Positions 40,537 to 49,976 of a DNA stretch of 64,000 nucleotides are shown piece by piece. The first letter of the stretch is position 1, and every line of letters begins with the position of its first letter. The stretch comes from JAJYVT01 sp035534455. GTDB lineage: Bacteria > Actinomycetota > Acidimicrobiia > Acidimicrobiales > RAAP-2. The stretch is from contig DATLRV010000007.1 of NCBI GenBank assembly GCA_035534455.1, forward strand, positions 62,001-126,000. Direction: 5' to 3'. The position numbers and the translations under genes are program-made. The notes under the pieces are model-generated. The model was not told the DNA's origin, did not search any database, and was given only the letters and a program-made list of their open reading frames with translations.

Positions 40537-41436
40537 GTGGTGCTGCTTCTCGGGACGACCCACCACCTCGAGGACCTCGACCGCCAGTTCACGATCGCCG
40601 AGGACCTCTCGGTCGGCGCGATCGCCGTGGCCGGCGGCGCGGGGGCACCGAGCGCCTACGTGCTGGCAGACGGCGACCGCATCGCCCGGGTCGACGAGCT
40701 CGAGCTCGCGCCGGTGGCGGTCCTCGGGAACGGCAAGGCGCAGAGCCTCGCAGCGACCGGCGGCGGCTTGCTCGTCGGATTGGAGGGCGCGCAGCTCGCC
40801 CAGCTGTCGCTCACCGGTGGAGGGCTTTCGCCCGTGGAGTCGTTCGCCGCGGTCCCCGGGCGGGCGACATGGGAGAACCCCGCGGCCGCCACGCCCGATC
40901 TGCGCTCGCTGGCGGTGACGCCCACCGGCACGTGGCTCGTGAACGTCCATGTCGGCGGCGTCTGGCGCTCGACCGACACGGGTCGGACGTGGACCAACGT
41001 GGTCCCTCCCGACGACGACGTCCACGAGGTGGTCGCGGGAGGGGCCGGCGTCGTCGTGGCCGCCGCGGCACGAGGCTTCGGGTGGAGCGTCGACGACGGG
41101 ATGACGTGGCAGTGGACGACCGACGGCTTGCACGCGCCCTACTGCCGGGCGGTGGCGGGCGCCGGAGACAGGGCCTTCGTCACTGCGTCGACAGGACCGA
41201 GGTCGCGCGACGGCCGCGTCTTTGCGGGCCGGCTGGGCGGGTCGTTCACGGTGTGCCGGGGCGGCCTCCCGGAGTCCTTCCCGTACAACCTGGACACGGG
41301 CACCCTCGCCGCGAGCGGTGACGAGGTGGCCGTCGGGACTCCCGACGGCCTGGTGTGGCGCTCCCGGGACGGGGGAGAGTCGTTCGGCACGGTGACCGAG
41401 AGGGTCGGCCACGTCCGCGTCCTCCGCTTCGGTTGA
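40537..41436 (+). CDS. BNR/sialidase-like beta-propeller protein
   Basis: 299 residues. Several propeller blades: VWRSTDTGRTWTNVVPP, GWSVDDGMTWQWTTDG and VWRSRDGGESFGTVTE carry the Asp-box pattern S-x-D-x-G-x-T-W. No signal peptide, so probably cytoplasmic. Such proteins are scaffolds or glycosidase-like; the catalytic residues of sialidases are not visible. Start is one of two adjacent GTG codons (40537 or 40540). A 19-bp duplication (AGAGGGCCGTCGCCG twice) follows the stop. Confidence 0.8.
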   Translation: MVLLLGTTHHLEDLDRQFTIAEDLSVGAIAVAGGAGAPSAYVLADGDRIARVDELELAPVAVLGNGKAQSLAATGGGLLVGLEGAQLAQLSLTGGGLSPVESFAAVPGRATWENPAAATPDLRSLAVTPTGTWLVNVHVGGVWRSTDTGRTWTNVVPPDDDVHEVVAGGAGVVVAAAARGFGWSVDDGMTWQWTTDGLHAPYCRAVAGAGDRAFVTASTGPRSRDGRVFAGRLGGSFTVCRGGLPESFPYNLDTGTLAASGDEVAVGTPDGLVWRSRDGGESFGTVTERVGHVRVLRFG

Positions 41437-41512
41437 CGGAGAGGGCCGTCGCCGGGGGAGAGGGCCGTCGCCGAGGCGGAAGTGGGCCCCCGCCTGCGAC
41501 ATGCAGGAGGCG

Positions 41513-41518
41513 TACCAT
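41513..41518 (+). promoter_or_regulatory. -10 box (TACCAT) of the cNMP-binding protein gene
   Basis: TACCAT ends 8 nt before the ATG at 41527. Confidence 0.55.
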
Positions 41519-41526
41519 CGCGTCCC

Positions 41527-41949
41527 ATGTCCAAGCCATCCGAAGTGCTCGCGAAGGTGCCCTTGTTCTCGATGCTCTCGCGAAGAGAGCTCGACAAGCT
41601 CGCCAAGGAGGTCCACGATCGGACGTTCCCCGCGGGGACGGTGCTCACCGAAGAGGACGAGTTCGGGACCATCTTCACCGTGATCGCCGAGGGACAGGCA
41701 TCGGTCGCGGTCCACGGGGTGACCGTCCGGACCTTGAAGGAGGGCGACTTCTTCGGCGAGATGGGGCTGATCGACCGGTCTCCGCGCTCCGCCACGGTGA
41801 CGGCCGACACCGAGTTGCGCTGTTTCATGCTGACCCAGCCCGTCTTCCGCCCCTTTGCGGTCTCCCACCCCGAGACGATGTGGGCGCTCCTCGAGCTGAT
41901 GGTGAAGCGGGTGCGCGACGCGGAGTCCAGGGACCCCGACGCCGCCTGA
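41527..41949 (+). CDS. Stand-alone cyclic-nucleotide-binding domain protein
   Basis: 140 residues: one cNMP-binding beta-barrel with the phosphate-binding cassette FFGEMGLIDRSPRSATVTAD, and no DNA-binding HTH after it, so not a Crp transcription factor. It may regulate a partner protein. ATG 41527. The stop codon lies in the first unit of a 4-copy 15-bp repeat. Confidence 0.88.
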   Translation: MSKPSEVLAKVPLFSMLSRRELDKLAKEVHDRTFPAGTVLTEEDEFGTIFTVIAEGQASVAVHGVTVRTLKEGDFFGEMGLIDRSPRSATVTADTELRCFMLTQPVFRPFAVSHPETMWALLELMVKRVRDAESRDPDAA

Positions 41950-41997
41950 CCCGACGCCGCCTGACCCGACGCCGCCTGACCCGACGCCGCCTGACCC
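41938..41997 (+). repeat. Four tandem 15-bp units spanning the stop codon of the cNMP-binding gene
   Basis: Four perfect copies of GACGCCGCCTGACCC. The unit length keeps frame, so the gene is followed by three further in-frame TGA codons. Confidence 0.95.
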
Positions 41998-42070
41998 GCC
42001 GGGGTCTGGGCCGATGGGACTGCCCGGAGGGACCCCCCGGGCGCTCGTTGCCGCCGGATGACCGGTGGCC

Positions 42071-42095
42071 TAGGATTGACTGTATGATCAGTCAA
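42071..42095 (+). promoter_or_regulatory. Promoter (-10 TAGGAT) and TetR-type operator 1 at the Rieske gene
   Basis: TTGACTGTATGATCAGTCAA (42076-42095), perfect 7-bp arms around a 6-bp centre. The ATG at 42084 lies in its centre and the -10 TAGGAT (42071-42076) abuts it, so a bound repressor would cover both. Shares GACTG-N6-CAGTC with four other sites in 44.5-54.2 kb. Confidence 0.8.
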
Positions 42096-43316
42096 ACCGA
42101 GACGCCGGCCACGGACCGGGTACCGCTCGCCGCGGACGGGCTCGAGCGTTCCCTGCGGCCGTTCGGCGAGAGCCGCATGCTGCCGCGCGAGGCCTATACG
42201 GGCCCGGCGGTGTTCGACTGGGAGCGACGGCACCTCTTCGACGACGGGTGGACGTGCGTCGGACTCGCGTCGGCGGTTCCGTCGCCGGGCGACCAGCGCG
42301 CGGAGGCTGTCGGGAGCGGCGGGGTCTTCCTGATCCGGGGCGAGGACGACGCCGTGCGGGTGTTCGCGAACGCGTGCCGCCACCGGGGGCACGAGCTCCT
42401 GCCCTGCGGCGCGGGCACGGTGAACCGGTCGGTCGTGCTGTGCCCGTACCACGCGTGGTCCTACCGTCTCGACGGCAGCCTCCGCAGGGCCCCCGGATTC
42501 GACGGCGCCGGCGGCTTCGAACCGTCTGCACACGGACTGGTGGAGCTTCCCGCCACCGAGTGGCACGGACTCGTCTTCGTGAACCCGTCCGGCACCGCAG
42601 GGGACCTCTCCGACCACGTCGCCGGGCTCGCCGAGATCGTCGCCCCCTACGAGATGGGACGGCTCGTCACGAGGGGCCGTCACGACTACGTGGTCGTGGC
42701 GAACTGGAAGGTGCTGACCGAGAACTACCAGGAGTGCTACCACTGCTCGGTCATCCATCCCGAGCTCTGTGCGGCGAGCCCGCCCAGGAGCGGGGAGAAC
42801 TACCACGACCCCTCTGGCGCGTGGGCGGGCGGATGGATGGAGATCCGCGAGACGTTCGCCACCATGTCGCTCGACGGATCCTCGAGCGCGTCGCCGCTGC
42901 GGGGCCTCGACGAGAGGCGCCGTCACGTCGTCGACTACCTCGCGGTGTTCCCCAACGTCCTGATCAGTCTCCACCCGGACTACGTCATGACCCACGTCCT
43001 CACGCCGCTCGCCGCCGACCGCACCCGGGTCGTCTGCGAGTGGCACTTCTCGCCGGAGGACGTGGCGCGTGCCGACTTCGACCCGTCGTTCGCCGTCGAC
43101 TTCTGGGACGTGACGAACCGCCAGGACTGGCTCGCGTGCGAGTCCGTGCAGCGCGGGCTGTCGAGCCCGCAGTCCGTCCCCGGACCACTCTCGGAGGAGG
43201 AGGATGGCGTGTACCAGTTCGTGACGATGGTCGCCAACGCCTACCGAGGCGGTCGTGCACGGCCGTCGGCCATCGCCAGGCCCGCGTCCGAGACCTCCGG
43301 GCGGCAGGTCGGTTGA
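42084..43316 (+). CDS. Rieske non-heme iron oxygenase, quaternary-amine type
   Basis: 410 residues. Rieske cluster ligands Cys98, His100, Cys120 and His123 (CRHRGHELLPC, then CPYHAWSY). Mononuclear iron His220 and His225 in ENYQECYHCSVIHPEL with Glu217 where ring-hydroxylating dioxygenases have Asp; that Glu is characteristic of the carnitine/glycine-betaine/choline oxygenase branch. It would hydroxylate a C-N compound and split off an amine or aldehyde, with an external reductase not found in this window. ATG 42084 lies 7 nt after TAGGAT and inside the operator. Confidence 0.9.
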   Translation: MISQTETPATDRVPLAADGLERSLRPFGESRMLPREAYTGPAVFDWERRHLFDDGWTCVGLASAVPSPGDQRAEAVGSGGVFLIRGEDDAVRVFANACRHRGHELLPCGAGTVNRSVVLCPYHAWSYRLDGSLRRAPGFDGAGGFEPSAHGLVELPATEWHGLVFVNPSGTAGDLSDHVAGLAEIVAPYEMGRLVTRGRHDYVVVANWKVLTENYQECYHCSVIHPELCAASPPRSGENYHDPSGAWAGGWMEIRETFATMSLDGSSSASPLRGLDERRRHVVDYLAVFPNVLISLHPDYVMTHVLTPLAADRTRVVCEWHFSPEDVARADFDPSFAVDFWDVTNRQDWLACESVQRGLSSPQSVPGPLSEEEDGVYQFVTMVANAYRGGRARPSAIARPASETSGRQVG

Positions 43317-43328
43317 GCGTTGCGCGCG

Positions 43329-44495
43329 TCAGGCGAGCGCGCGGATCCCGCGCCTTGCGAGCTGCGCGGCCACGATGAGCCGCTGGATCTCGCTCGTGCC
43401 CTCCCAGATCCGCTCCACGCGCAGCTCGCGGTAGAAGCGCTCCGCAACGTTCTCGCGCATGTAGCCGCGTCCGCCGAAGATCTGCACGGCGCGGTCCGCG
43501 ACGCGGTTGGCCATCTCGGACGCGTAGAGCTTGGCCATGGAGGCCTGGGCGTGCTGGATCTTGCGGTCCCTGCCCTCGTCGACGCCCCGCGCAGCTTCGT
43601 AGAGGAGCGCGCGTGCGGCGAAGAGCTCGGTCGCGCTGTCGGCGAGCATGGCCTGGATCAGCTGGTGGCCGATGAGCGGTCCGTCCGAGACGGTCCGCTC
43701 GGCCGCGAAGTCGGTTGCTTCCTCGATGAGGCGCTCGGCCGCTCCCAGGCATCGCGCCGCCACCATGAACCGCTCGAAGCGGAACCACTCGTACGCGTAC
43801 TCCATCCCGCTGCCTTCGTCGCCCACGAGGTGCGTCGTCGGCACGATCACCCCCTCGAACGCCACGATGGGGTGGTGGTGGGCGATCGTGTGCGAGTACG
43901 CCGGCACCCGGACCACCCGCACCCCGTCGGAGGGGAGGTCCACCACGAACATCGCATGCGAGCCCGCATGGGGCCCGTCCGTGAGCACGGCCTGGAAGAA
44001 GGCGTAGGTCGCCTCGTTGTACGAGGTCACGTGCCACTTCACGCCGTCGAGCACGTAGCCGTCGCCCACGCGCCGTGCCGTCGCCTGGAGCTGGGACACG
44101 TCCGAGCCCGCCCTCTCTTCGGTGATCGCGTAGCACTCGACGGCGTCTCCCCGCACGGTGGGCTCGAGCCAGCGCGCGCACTGGTAGTCGGACGCGACGC
44201 CGGCCCACCACTGCGGTGGGGTCGAGAGCATCCACGCCAAGGCGTTGGTGGCCCGCCCGACCTGCTCTTGGACGAGGACCTGCTGGAGCATCGAGCATCC
44301 GCCGCCCCCGAGCTCTCGCGGCATGTTGGTCGCGACGAGGCCCTCCTCGCGCGCTCGCCCCCGCATCGCGGCGTCGACGTCGTCGGGGAGCGTGCCGTCG
44401 TGCTCCTCGGCCTCCACCTCGTAGGGGATGAGATCGTCGACGAACGCCCGTGCGCGCGCCTTGAGCTCGAGATCGGCTTGCGACAACCCGTACAC
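43329..44495 (-). CDS. Acyl-CoA dehydrogenase in the TetR regulon
   Basis: 388 residues, complete family signatures: CYAITEERAGSDVSQLQATA, YVLDGVKWHVTSYNEA, the QIFGGRGYMREN and RIWEGTSEIQ motifs near the end. GTG 44495 with GGAGGG 3 nt upstream; the much longer upstream frame runs antisense to the DAO gene and is not coding. Its promoter region carries operator 2, and TAGACT on the minus strand within that operator may be its -10. Presumably oxidises a CoA ester produced by the NDP-forming synthetase of the same cluster. Confidence 0.92.
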   Translation of the reverse strand: MYGLSQADLELKARARAFVDDLIPYEVEAEEHDGTLPDDVDAAMRGRAREEGLVATNMPRELGGGGCSMLQQVLVQEQVGRATNALAWMLSTPPQWWAGVASDYQCARWLEPTVRGDAVECYAITEERAGSDVSQLQATARRVGDGYVLDGVKWHVTSYNEATYAFFQAVLTDGPHAGSHAMFVVDLPSDGVRVVRVPAYSHTIAHHHPIVAFEGVIVPTTHLVGDEGSGMEYAYEWFRFERFMVAARCLGAAERLIEEATDFAAERTVSDGPLIGHQLIQAMLADSATELFAARALLYEAARGVDEGRDRKIQHAQASMAKLYASEMANRVADRAVQIFGGRGYMRENVAERFYRELRVERIWEGTSEIQRLIVAAQLARRGIRALA

Positions 44496-44515
44496 GGTCC
44501 CTCCGGGCAACAAGT

Positions 44516-44535
44516 TTGACTGACGGTTCAGTCTA
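44516..44535. promoter_or_regulatory. TetR-type operator 2, between divergent acyl-CoA dehydrogenase and DAO genes
   Basis: TTGACTGACGGTTCAGTCTA, containing GACTG-ACGGTT-CAGTC. Located to control both directions: 21 bp before the GTG at 44495 and touching the ATG at 44535. Confidence 0.8.
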
Positions 44536-45758
44536 TGACAGGGTGCAGCGTGCGCGCAGCGGAGGTGGCAGACGCCGTCGTGATCGGCGGCGGCACCGTC
44601 GGCGCCTGGTGCGCGTGGTTCCTCAAGCGCGCCGGGCTCGAGCGCGTCTGCCTGGTCGAGCGCACGCTGCTCGGCCGCGGGGCGTCGAGCCGTGCCGCCG
44701 GGATGGTGCGCGCCCAGGGGGGCACCCCGTGGGCCGTGCGGCTCGGAATGTGGAGCCGGGACTTCTACCGGACCCAGCACGAGGCCATCGGGGTCGACTC
44801 CGGCTTCGTGGCGCAGGGCTACCTGATGCCGGCCTTCTCCGCGGCAGAGGTCGAGGCCGGAAGGGCGCGGGTCGCCATGCAGGCGGCGGAGGGCCTCGAC
44901 GTCTCGTGGCTCAGCGTCGACGAAGCGGACCACCTCGTGCCGGCGATGGCGCCGGGCCGCCACCTCGGAGGCTCGTACGCACCCGGTGACGGGTACATCG
45001 ACCCACCGCGCAACGTCGCCGCCTACACCGCCGCGTGCCTCCGTGACGGGGTCGACGTGCGCGAGGGCGCCGAGTTCCTCGGCCTGGCGACGACGGACGA
45101 CGGCCGTCTCCGTGCGGTCGAGACGTCGGACGGTCCCGTGGCGACCGAGCGGGTCGTGCTGACCGGCGGCCCGGAGCTCGCCGACGTGGGCCGCCGCGCC
45201 GGCACCCGAGTGCACGCCGGCGGCGCCCGTCACCAGGTGGCCGTCACCGAGCCGGACCCCCGCCTCGCACCGGACCGGGTGAGGATGGCGTTCGATCTCG
45301 CCGGGGGCATCTACTGGCGACCCGAGGACGGCGGCCTCCTGTTCGGTATGAGCAACCCGGACGAGCCACCCGGGCCTGCTCGGGACGTCGACTGGGCGTA
45401 CCTCGACAAGGTCAAGCGGCGCCTGGCCGAGCTGCTCCCCGCGACCGACGGCCTGGGCCTGCGCCGCGTCTGGGCGGCCACGATCGACTACACGCCCGAC
45501 CACCTGCCGATCCTCGGCCCCGCCCTCGACACGGACGGCGCGGCGATGGCGGGGGTCACCGTCGCGTCCGCGGGCGGCCACGGCATGATGTGGGGCCCGG
45601 CGGTGGCCCGTGTCGCCGCCGACCTGGCGCTGGAGGGGTCGTCGCCGGTGCTCGACGTCGCATCCCTCGGCCTGGACCGCTTCGACCGCGAGGGCCGCAG
45701 TCGTCTGACACCTGATCCGATCGCGCTTCCCTTCCCTGAAAGGACCACACCACAATGA
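44535..45758 (+). CDS. FAD-dependent DAO-family oxidoreductase
   Basis: 407 residues. N-terminal FAD motif AVVIGGGTVGAWCAWFLKRA and C-terminal FAD motif DHLPILGP with VASAGGHGMMWGP place it in the DAO family (sarcosine, dimethylglycine and D-amino acid oxidases). It oxidises a C-N bond of a secondary or tertiary amine in most relatives. ATG at 44535 lies at the end of operator 2; GTG codons at 44550 or 44565 are possible alternatives, the latter just before the Rossmann strand. Overlaps the cupin gene by 4 bases (ATGA). Confidence 0.87.
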   Translation: MTGCSVRAAEVADAVVIGGGTVGAWCAWFLKRAGLERVCLVERTLLGRGASSRAAGMVRAQGGTPWAVRLGMWSRDFYRTQHEAIGVDSGFVAQGYLMPAFSAAEVEAGRARVAMQAAEGLDVSWLSVDEADHLVPAMAPGRHLGGSYAPGDGYIDPPRNVAAYTAACLRDGVDVREGAEFLGLATTDDGRLRAVETSDGPVATERVVLTGGPELADVGRRAGTRVHAGGARHQVAVTEPDPRLAPDRVRMAFDLAGGIYWRPEDGGLLFGMSNPDEPPGPARDVDWAYLDKVKRRLAELLPATDGLGLRRVWAATIDYTPDHLPILGPALDTDGAAMAGVTVASAGGHGMMWGPAVARVAADLALEGSSPVLDVASLGLDRFDREGRSRLTPDPIALPFPERTTPQ

Positions 45759-46123
45759 CCGACGTCCACGACCACGCATCCGTGTCGACCCCCGCCTTCG
45801 AGGACGCGGCGAACCGCCAGGACCTCGAGGACTGGGGACCGCTCGAGGAGGCGACGGGTGCCGAGATGCAGACGTCCGGCCTCACCCTCTGGCAGGGCGA
45901 CGGCGGCGCGGAGACCGGGATCTGGGAGTGCACGCCCGGACCGTCGCGCTGGAAGCTCGAGACCAACGAGCTCGTGCACGTCCTCAAGGGCTCGATGACC
46001 GTCACCGCCGACGGCGGGGAGCCGACGGAGGTGGGTGCGGGCGACGTGGTCATGTTCCCGACGGGCTGGGAAGGTACCTGGGACATCCACGAGACGCTCC
46101 GGAAGGTCTACGCGATCTTCTGA
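45755..46123 (+). CDS. Cupin-domain protein (DUF861/EutQ-like)
   Basis: 122 residues. One cupin fold with the pattern TGIWECTPGPSRWKLETNEL, VLKGSMTVTADGG and AGDVVMFPTGWEGTWDIHE of the Cupin_3/DUF861 group. These are often small enzymes or metabolite binders of unknown role; EutQ has acetate-kinase activity in ethanolamine use. Translationally coupled to the DAO gene. The stop is followed by a 15-bp tandem duplication. Confidence 0.87.
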   Translation: MTDVHDHASVSTPAFEDAANRQDLEDWGPLEEATGAEMQTSGLTLWQGDGGAETGIWECTPGPSRWKLETNELVHVLKGSMTVTADGGEPTEVGAGDVVMFPTGWEGTWDIHETLRKVYAIF

Positions 46124-46153
46124 GCGCCTACTTCCGCCGCGCCTACTTCCGCC
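46124..46153. repeat. Two tandem 15-bp units carrying the stop codon of the acyl-CoA synthetase gene
   Basis: Two perfect copies of GCGCCTACTTCCGCC between convergent genes. On the minus strand each encodes RRK-stop, so the synthetase gene has a duplicated in-frame TAG. Confidence 0.93.
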
Positions 46154-48281
46154 GCTCGACGAGCACGTCGAGCGCGACAGCCCCCGTCGCCGAGCACCTG
46201 AGCGGGTTCACCTCCACCGCGCCGAGGTGGTCGCCGAGCTCCATAGCTATCGCCGACACCGAGACCACCGCAGCGAGCACCGCGTCGACGTCGGCGGGCG
46301 GCGCGCCTCGGTGCCCGTCGAGCAGCGCCCGCGCCCGCAGCCGGTCCACCATGCGCCTGGCGCCGTCGAGGTCGACGGGAGGCAGCGCGACCACGCGCTC
46401 GGCGAGCAGCTCGACGAGGGTCCCGCCGGCGCCGACCACGACGAGAGGGCCGAGCAACGGGTCCCGATAGGTGCCGACCGCGAGCTCCACGCCGGGCGTC
46501 GCCGTCGGTGACACGGTGGCCAAGGGGCCGAGCCGCGCCGAGAGATCGAGGTAGGCCGCCTCGACCTGCGGCGGCGAGCGGAGGTCGAGGACGACCCCTC
46601 CGACGTCGGACTTATGGGGGACATCGGGCATCGCCGTCTTGAGGACCACCGGGTAACCGAGACGCTCTGCGGCGAGACGCGCCGCATCGACGGAGTCGAC
46701 CAACTCCGACGCGAGGACGGCGACGCCGTAGTCCGCGAGCAGGTGCGCGCCGAGGGACGCCGGGGTCGCCCCGCCGGTGTCGAGGCGCGCGCGCCAACGC
46801 GCCTGTCGCTCGACGTCCACCTCGCTCCGCTCCGCCGCCGGCCGGTCGAGGTGGTCGCGCAGCTCGAGGAGGTTGCGAAGTGCACGGAGCCCCGACCGCG
46901 TGCCCTCGAGGACCGGGACGCCCCGGTCGCGCAGCTCGCGAGCCGCCGCGCGGTCGAGCGCGCTCGGCACGTGGTTCACGACGCACATCGGCGTTCCCGT
47001 CGCGGCGCTCTTCGACCACGCGGCGCGCAGCGCCGCGCGGTAGGACTCGTCACCGTCGAATTCGGGGACGAGGTCGACCGCGAGCGCCACGGCGTCGACG
47101 AGCTCGTCGTTCGCGAGGGCCAGCAGCGACTCGGTGAAGAGCGACTCGGTCGATCTCCCGCTCCCCCAGACGTCGAGTGGGTTGTCCACGACGAGGCCCG
47201 GATCGAGCACGGCGGAGAGGCGCTGATACGTCGACGGTCCGATCTCGGCGAACGGCACCCCCTCGGCGGCCGCCACGTCGACCAGGAGCGCCCGCTCGGC
47301 GCCCGAGTCGAGCACCGCCGCGATGCCGTGACGAGCGCCGGCGGCGCCTGACCGTGACGGCGCCCGCCTGCGCGAGCAGAGGAGCTCGACCGTGTCGCAC
47401 AGCTCGCCGAGATCGAGGACGCGCAGCATCCCGAACCGGTCGGAGAGCGCCTCCCACGCGGCCTCGCTCCCCGCGAGCGCGCCCGAGTGCGCCGCCACCA
47501 TCGGCCCGCCCCGCGCCGAGGACCCGACGGCGAGGGTGACCACCGGAACCCCCGCCGACGCTGCCCTCGCGAGCACCCCTTGGAAGGCGACCGGGTCGCG
47601 CAGCGTCTCGAGGACCAAGGCGACCACCTCGGTCTCGGGAAGGCCGAGCGCGTAGTCGACGTACGCGGCCGCGGACGTCACCAGCTCCTGGCCGGAAGAG
47701 ACGGCCAAGGACCAACCGAAGGCGCGGTCCGCACGCAACAGGGCGGAGAACGCCGATCCGGAGTGGGTCACGAGCGCGACGGGGCCCGGGGGCAGGGGAG
47801 CGGGCTCGAGGTACCCGATCGCCCGGACGGCGCCCGAGACGAAGCCCATGCACGCGCCGCCGCAGATGGCCATCCCCGCCGCATCGGCGACCGCGGCGAG
47901 CCGACGGCGGAGGCCGTTGGGGTCGTCGGGCGGACCCGCCACCGCCCCGAAGATCACCCCGGCGCGATCTCCGCGGCGCGCGGCCGCGGTGAGCGCGCCT
48001 TCGAGGCGCTCGTCGGCGACGGCGAAGAGCACGAGGTCGACCGGCCCGTCGATCTCCTCGAGGTCGCCGAGGACGGTGAGGCCGTGGATGGACGCGCCGG
48101 ACCGCCGCGGGTTCACGAGATGGACCTCGGGGTGCATCGGGCTGCGCTGGAGCTCGACGAGTGCCCGGTATGCGAGGCTCTCGGGTCGTGCGGACGCGCC
48201 GAGGAGCGCGACCGAGCGCGCTTCGAGCATCGCGACGAGCGCCGGGCGCCCGCGCGCGTCCGGCGCCTCGGGGACGGTCAA
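46143..48281 (-). CDS. NDP-forming acyl-CoA synthetase (acetate-CoA ligase family)
   Basis: 712 residues with the fused alpha-beta layout: CoA-binding domain (ARSVALLGASARPESLAYRA), succinyl-CoA-ligase-like domain, a segment VAAHSGALAGSEAAWEAL with the His corresponding to the phosphorylated residue in the family, and a C-terminal ATP-grasp domain (LGYPVVLKTAMPDVPHKSDV, then GAVEVNPLRC). It makes or uses acyl-CoA with ATP or ADP. TTG start at 48281 overlaps the previous stop (TTGA); the ATG at 48230 is an alternative. Co-transcribed with the FAD oxidoreductase. Confidence 0.88.
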   Translation of the reverse strand: MTVPEAPDARGRPALVAMLEARSVALLGASARPESLAYRALVELQRSPMHPEVHLVNPRRSGASIHGLTVLGDLEEIDGPVDLVLFAVADERLEGALTAAARRGDRAGVIFGAVAGPPDDPNGLRRRLAAVADAAGMAICGGACMGFVSGAVRAIGYLEPAPLPPGPVALVTHSGSAFSALLRADRAFGWSLAVSSGQELVTSAAAYVDYALGLPETEVVALVLETLRDPVAFQGVLARAASAGVPVVTLAVGSSARGGPMVAAHSGALAGSEAAWEALSDRFGMLRVLDLGELCDTVELLCSRRRAPSRSGAAGARHGIAAVLDSGAERALLVDVAAAEGVPFAEIGPSTYQRLSAVLDPGLVVDNPLDVWGSGRSTESLFTESLLALANDELVDAVALAVDLVPEFDGDESYRAALRAAWSKSAATGTPMCVVNHVPSALDRAAARELRDRGVPVLEGTRSGLRALRNLLELRDHLDRPAAERSEVDVERQARWRARLDTGGATPASLGAHLLADYGVAVLASELVDSVDAARLAAERLGYPVVLKTAMPDVPHKSDVGGVVLDLRSPPQVEAAYLDLSARLGPLATVSPTATPGVELAVGTYRDPLLGPLVVVGAGGTLVELLAERVVALPPVDLDGARRMVDRLRARALLDGHRGAPPADVDAVLAAVVSVSAIAMELGDHLGAVEVNPLRCSATGAVALDVLVERRK

Positions 48282-49921
48282 ACCCGCGAGGAGCTCGCCC
48301 CGCGCCAGGGCCGGCGCCGCGACCGGCCGTCGGCGATCGCGGCCCGTGCGGCCTGCCAGCCCGGGATCCCGCACACCCCGCCGCCGGCGTGGGTCGCGGA
48401 GCTCGCGTAGTAGAGGCCCGCGACCGGGGTGCGGTAGTCGCAGTAGCCGGGCGCCGGCCGCATGTGGAACAGCTGCTCCACCGACAGCTCGCCGTGGAAG
48501 ATGTTCCCGCCGATCAGTCCGTAGGTGTGCTCGAGCTCGTACGGGCTCACGATGTCGCGGTGCAGGATGGACGCCTTGAAGTTCGGCGCGAGCTGGTCGT
48601 ACTCGTCGATCAGCCGGTCGGCGTACGCCTCGAGCTCCGCGGTGTGCGGCTCGTCGCACCATGTCTCGGGCACCCACTGGGTGAACAGCGACATGACGTG
48701 CACGCCCTCGGGGGCGAGCGTCTTGTCGAACGTGGTGGGGATCACCGAGTCCGAGAAGGGGCGCGCGGCCGGCCGGCCCTCCCTGGCGTCGAGGAAGGCG
48801 CGCTCGATGTACTCGAGGGAGGGTGCCATCTCCACCGAGCCCGTGTGGTGCGGCTGCTGCTGGGTGCCCGGGTCGGCCACGAAGTCGGGGAGCTCGGAGA
48901 GGGCGAGGTTGATCTTCACCACGCCGCTCCGGGTCTTCCAGTGCTCGACGTCGGTGACGAACTGGACCGGGAGGTTCGCCGCTCCGACATGGTCGAGGAA
49001 CGCCGTGCGGGGGTGCAGCGTGGTCACCACGACCGGCGCGTGCACCTCGTCGCCGTTCTCGAGCACGACCCCGACGGCACGCTGTCCCCGCACGATCGTG
49101 CGCGCGACGCGCGCATCGGTGCGGATCTGCGCGCCGAAGCTCTCCGCCGCGCGCCGAATGGCGTCGGCCACCGCGCCCATCCCCCCCTCCGGGAAGCCCC
49201 AGCTCCCCAGGTGGCCGTCGCCGACGTCGCCGATGGAGTGATGGGCCATGACGTAGGCGGTGCCGGGCTCGCACGGTCCAGCCCAGGTCCCGATCACCCC
49301 GTTGACCGCGATGGGCGCCTTCACCTGCCACGACTCGAACCAGTCGTCGAGGAGGTCCGCGATCGACATCGTCATGAGCCGCGTCGCGTCGCCGACGGTC
49401 CGGACGTCCACGCCACGGTGCCGCCAGGCCATCTTCAACAGGTCGACCAGGTCGCCGGGCCGCTTCGAGCCGATCTTCGGGGGCACCTCGAGGAGCATCG
49501 GCCCGAGCACGTCCGCGAGACCGGCGAGCCAGGCGTCCCACTTCGGCATGGCCTCGGCGTCGCGCTTGGAGAACTTGGCGATCTCCTCGTAGTTCTTGGC
49601 GGCGTCGTCCGACCAGATCTTGATCGACGTCCCGTCGGGGAACGCCTGGTAGTAGGGGCCCATGGGAAAGACCTTGTAGCCGTGGCGCTCGAGCGACAGG
49701 TCGCGCATGATCGTCGGGGGCATGAGGCTCATGACGTAGGAGAGGCGCGTGACGTTGATCTCCGGCGCGTCCGGCCATGGGGCGTCGGTCGCCGCGGCGC
49801 CTCCGGTCTTGTGCCGGCCTTCGAGGACCACGGTCCGCATGCCCGCCCGTGCGAGGTAGGCCGCCGCGACCAGTCCGTTGTGTCCGCCGCCCACCACGAC
49901 GGCGTCGTAGTCGTTCCGCAC
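48278..49921 (-). CDS. Phytoene-desaturase-like FAD/NAD-dependent oxidoreductase
   Basis: 547 residues. N-terminal FAD motif DAVVVGGGHNGLVAAAYLA, C-terminal FAD region LYYASSATHAGGGVCGIPGW, the pattern of the CrtI/PYROXD2 superfamily. The substrate is not a carotenoid to judge by the neighbours: it opens an operon with an acyl-CoA synthetase. GTG at 49921 has GGAGGGG 4 nt upstream, better than the start 33 bases further up. Operator 3 lies 55 bp upstream. Confidence 0.87.
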   Translation of the reverse strand: MRNDYDAVVVGGGHNGLVAAAYLARAGMRTVVLEGRHKTGGAAATDAPWPDAPEINVTRLSYVMSLMPPTIMRDLSLERHGYKVFPMGPYYQAFPDGTSIKIWSDDAAKNYEEIAKFSKRDAEAMPKWDAWLAGLADVLGPMLLEVPPKIGSKRPGDLVDLLKMAWRHRGVDVRTVGDATRLMTMSIADLLDDWFESWQVKAPIAVNGVIGTWAGPCEPGTAYVMAHHSIGDVGDGHLGSWGFPEGGMGAVADAIRRAAESFGAQIRTDARVARTIVRGQRAVGVVLENGDEVHAPVVVTTLHPRTAFLDHVGAANLPVQFVTDVEHWKTRSGVVKINLALSELPDFVADPGTQQQPHHTGSVEMAPSLEYIERAFLDAREGRPAARPFSDSVIPTTFDKTLAPEGVHVMSLFTQWVPETWCDEPHTAELEAYADRLIDEYDQLAPNFKASILHRDIVSPYELEHTYGLIGGNIFHGELSVEQLFHMRPAPGYCDYRTPVAGLYYASSATHAGGGVCGIPGWQAARAAIADGRSRRRPWRGASSSRV

Positions 49922-49976
49922 TGCCCCTCCCGTTCCGGGCCCGCGCCGGCGCACCGAGGGGCGGCCGGCGGCATGT

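Noticed and set aside
46143..49778. A single 1211-codon fusion of FAD oxidoreductase and acyl-CoA synthetase
   Set aside because: The upstream part of that frame is out of frame with the oxidoreductase; two genes overlapping by TTGA explain the sequence.
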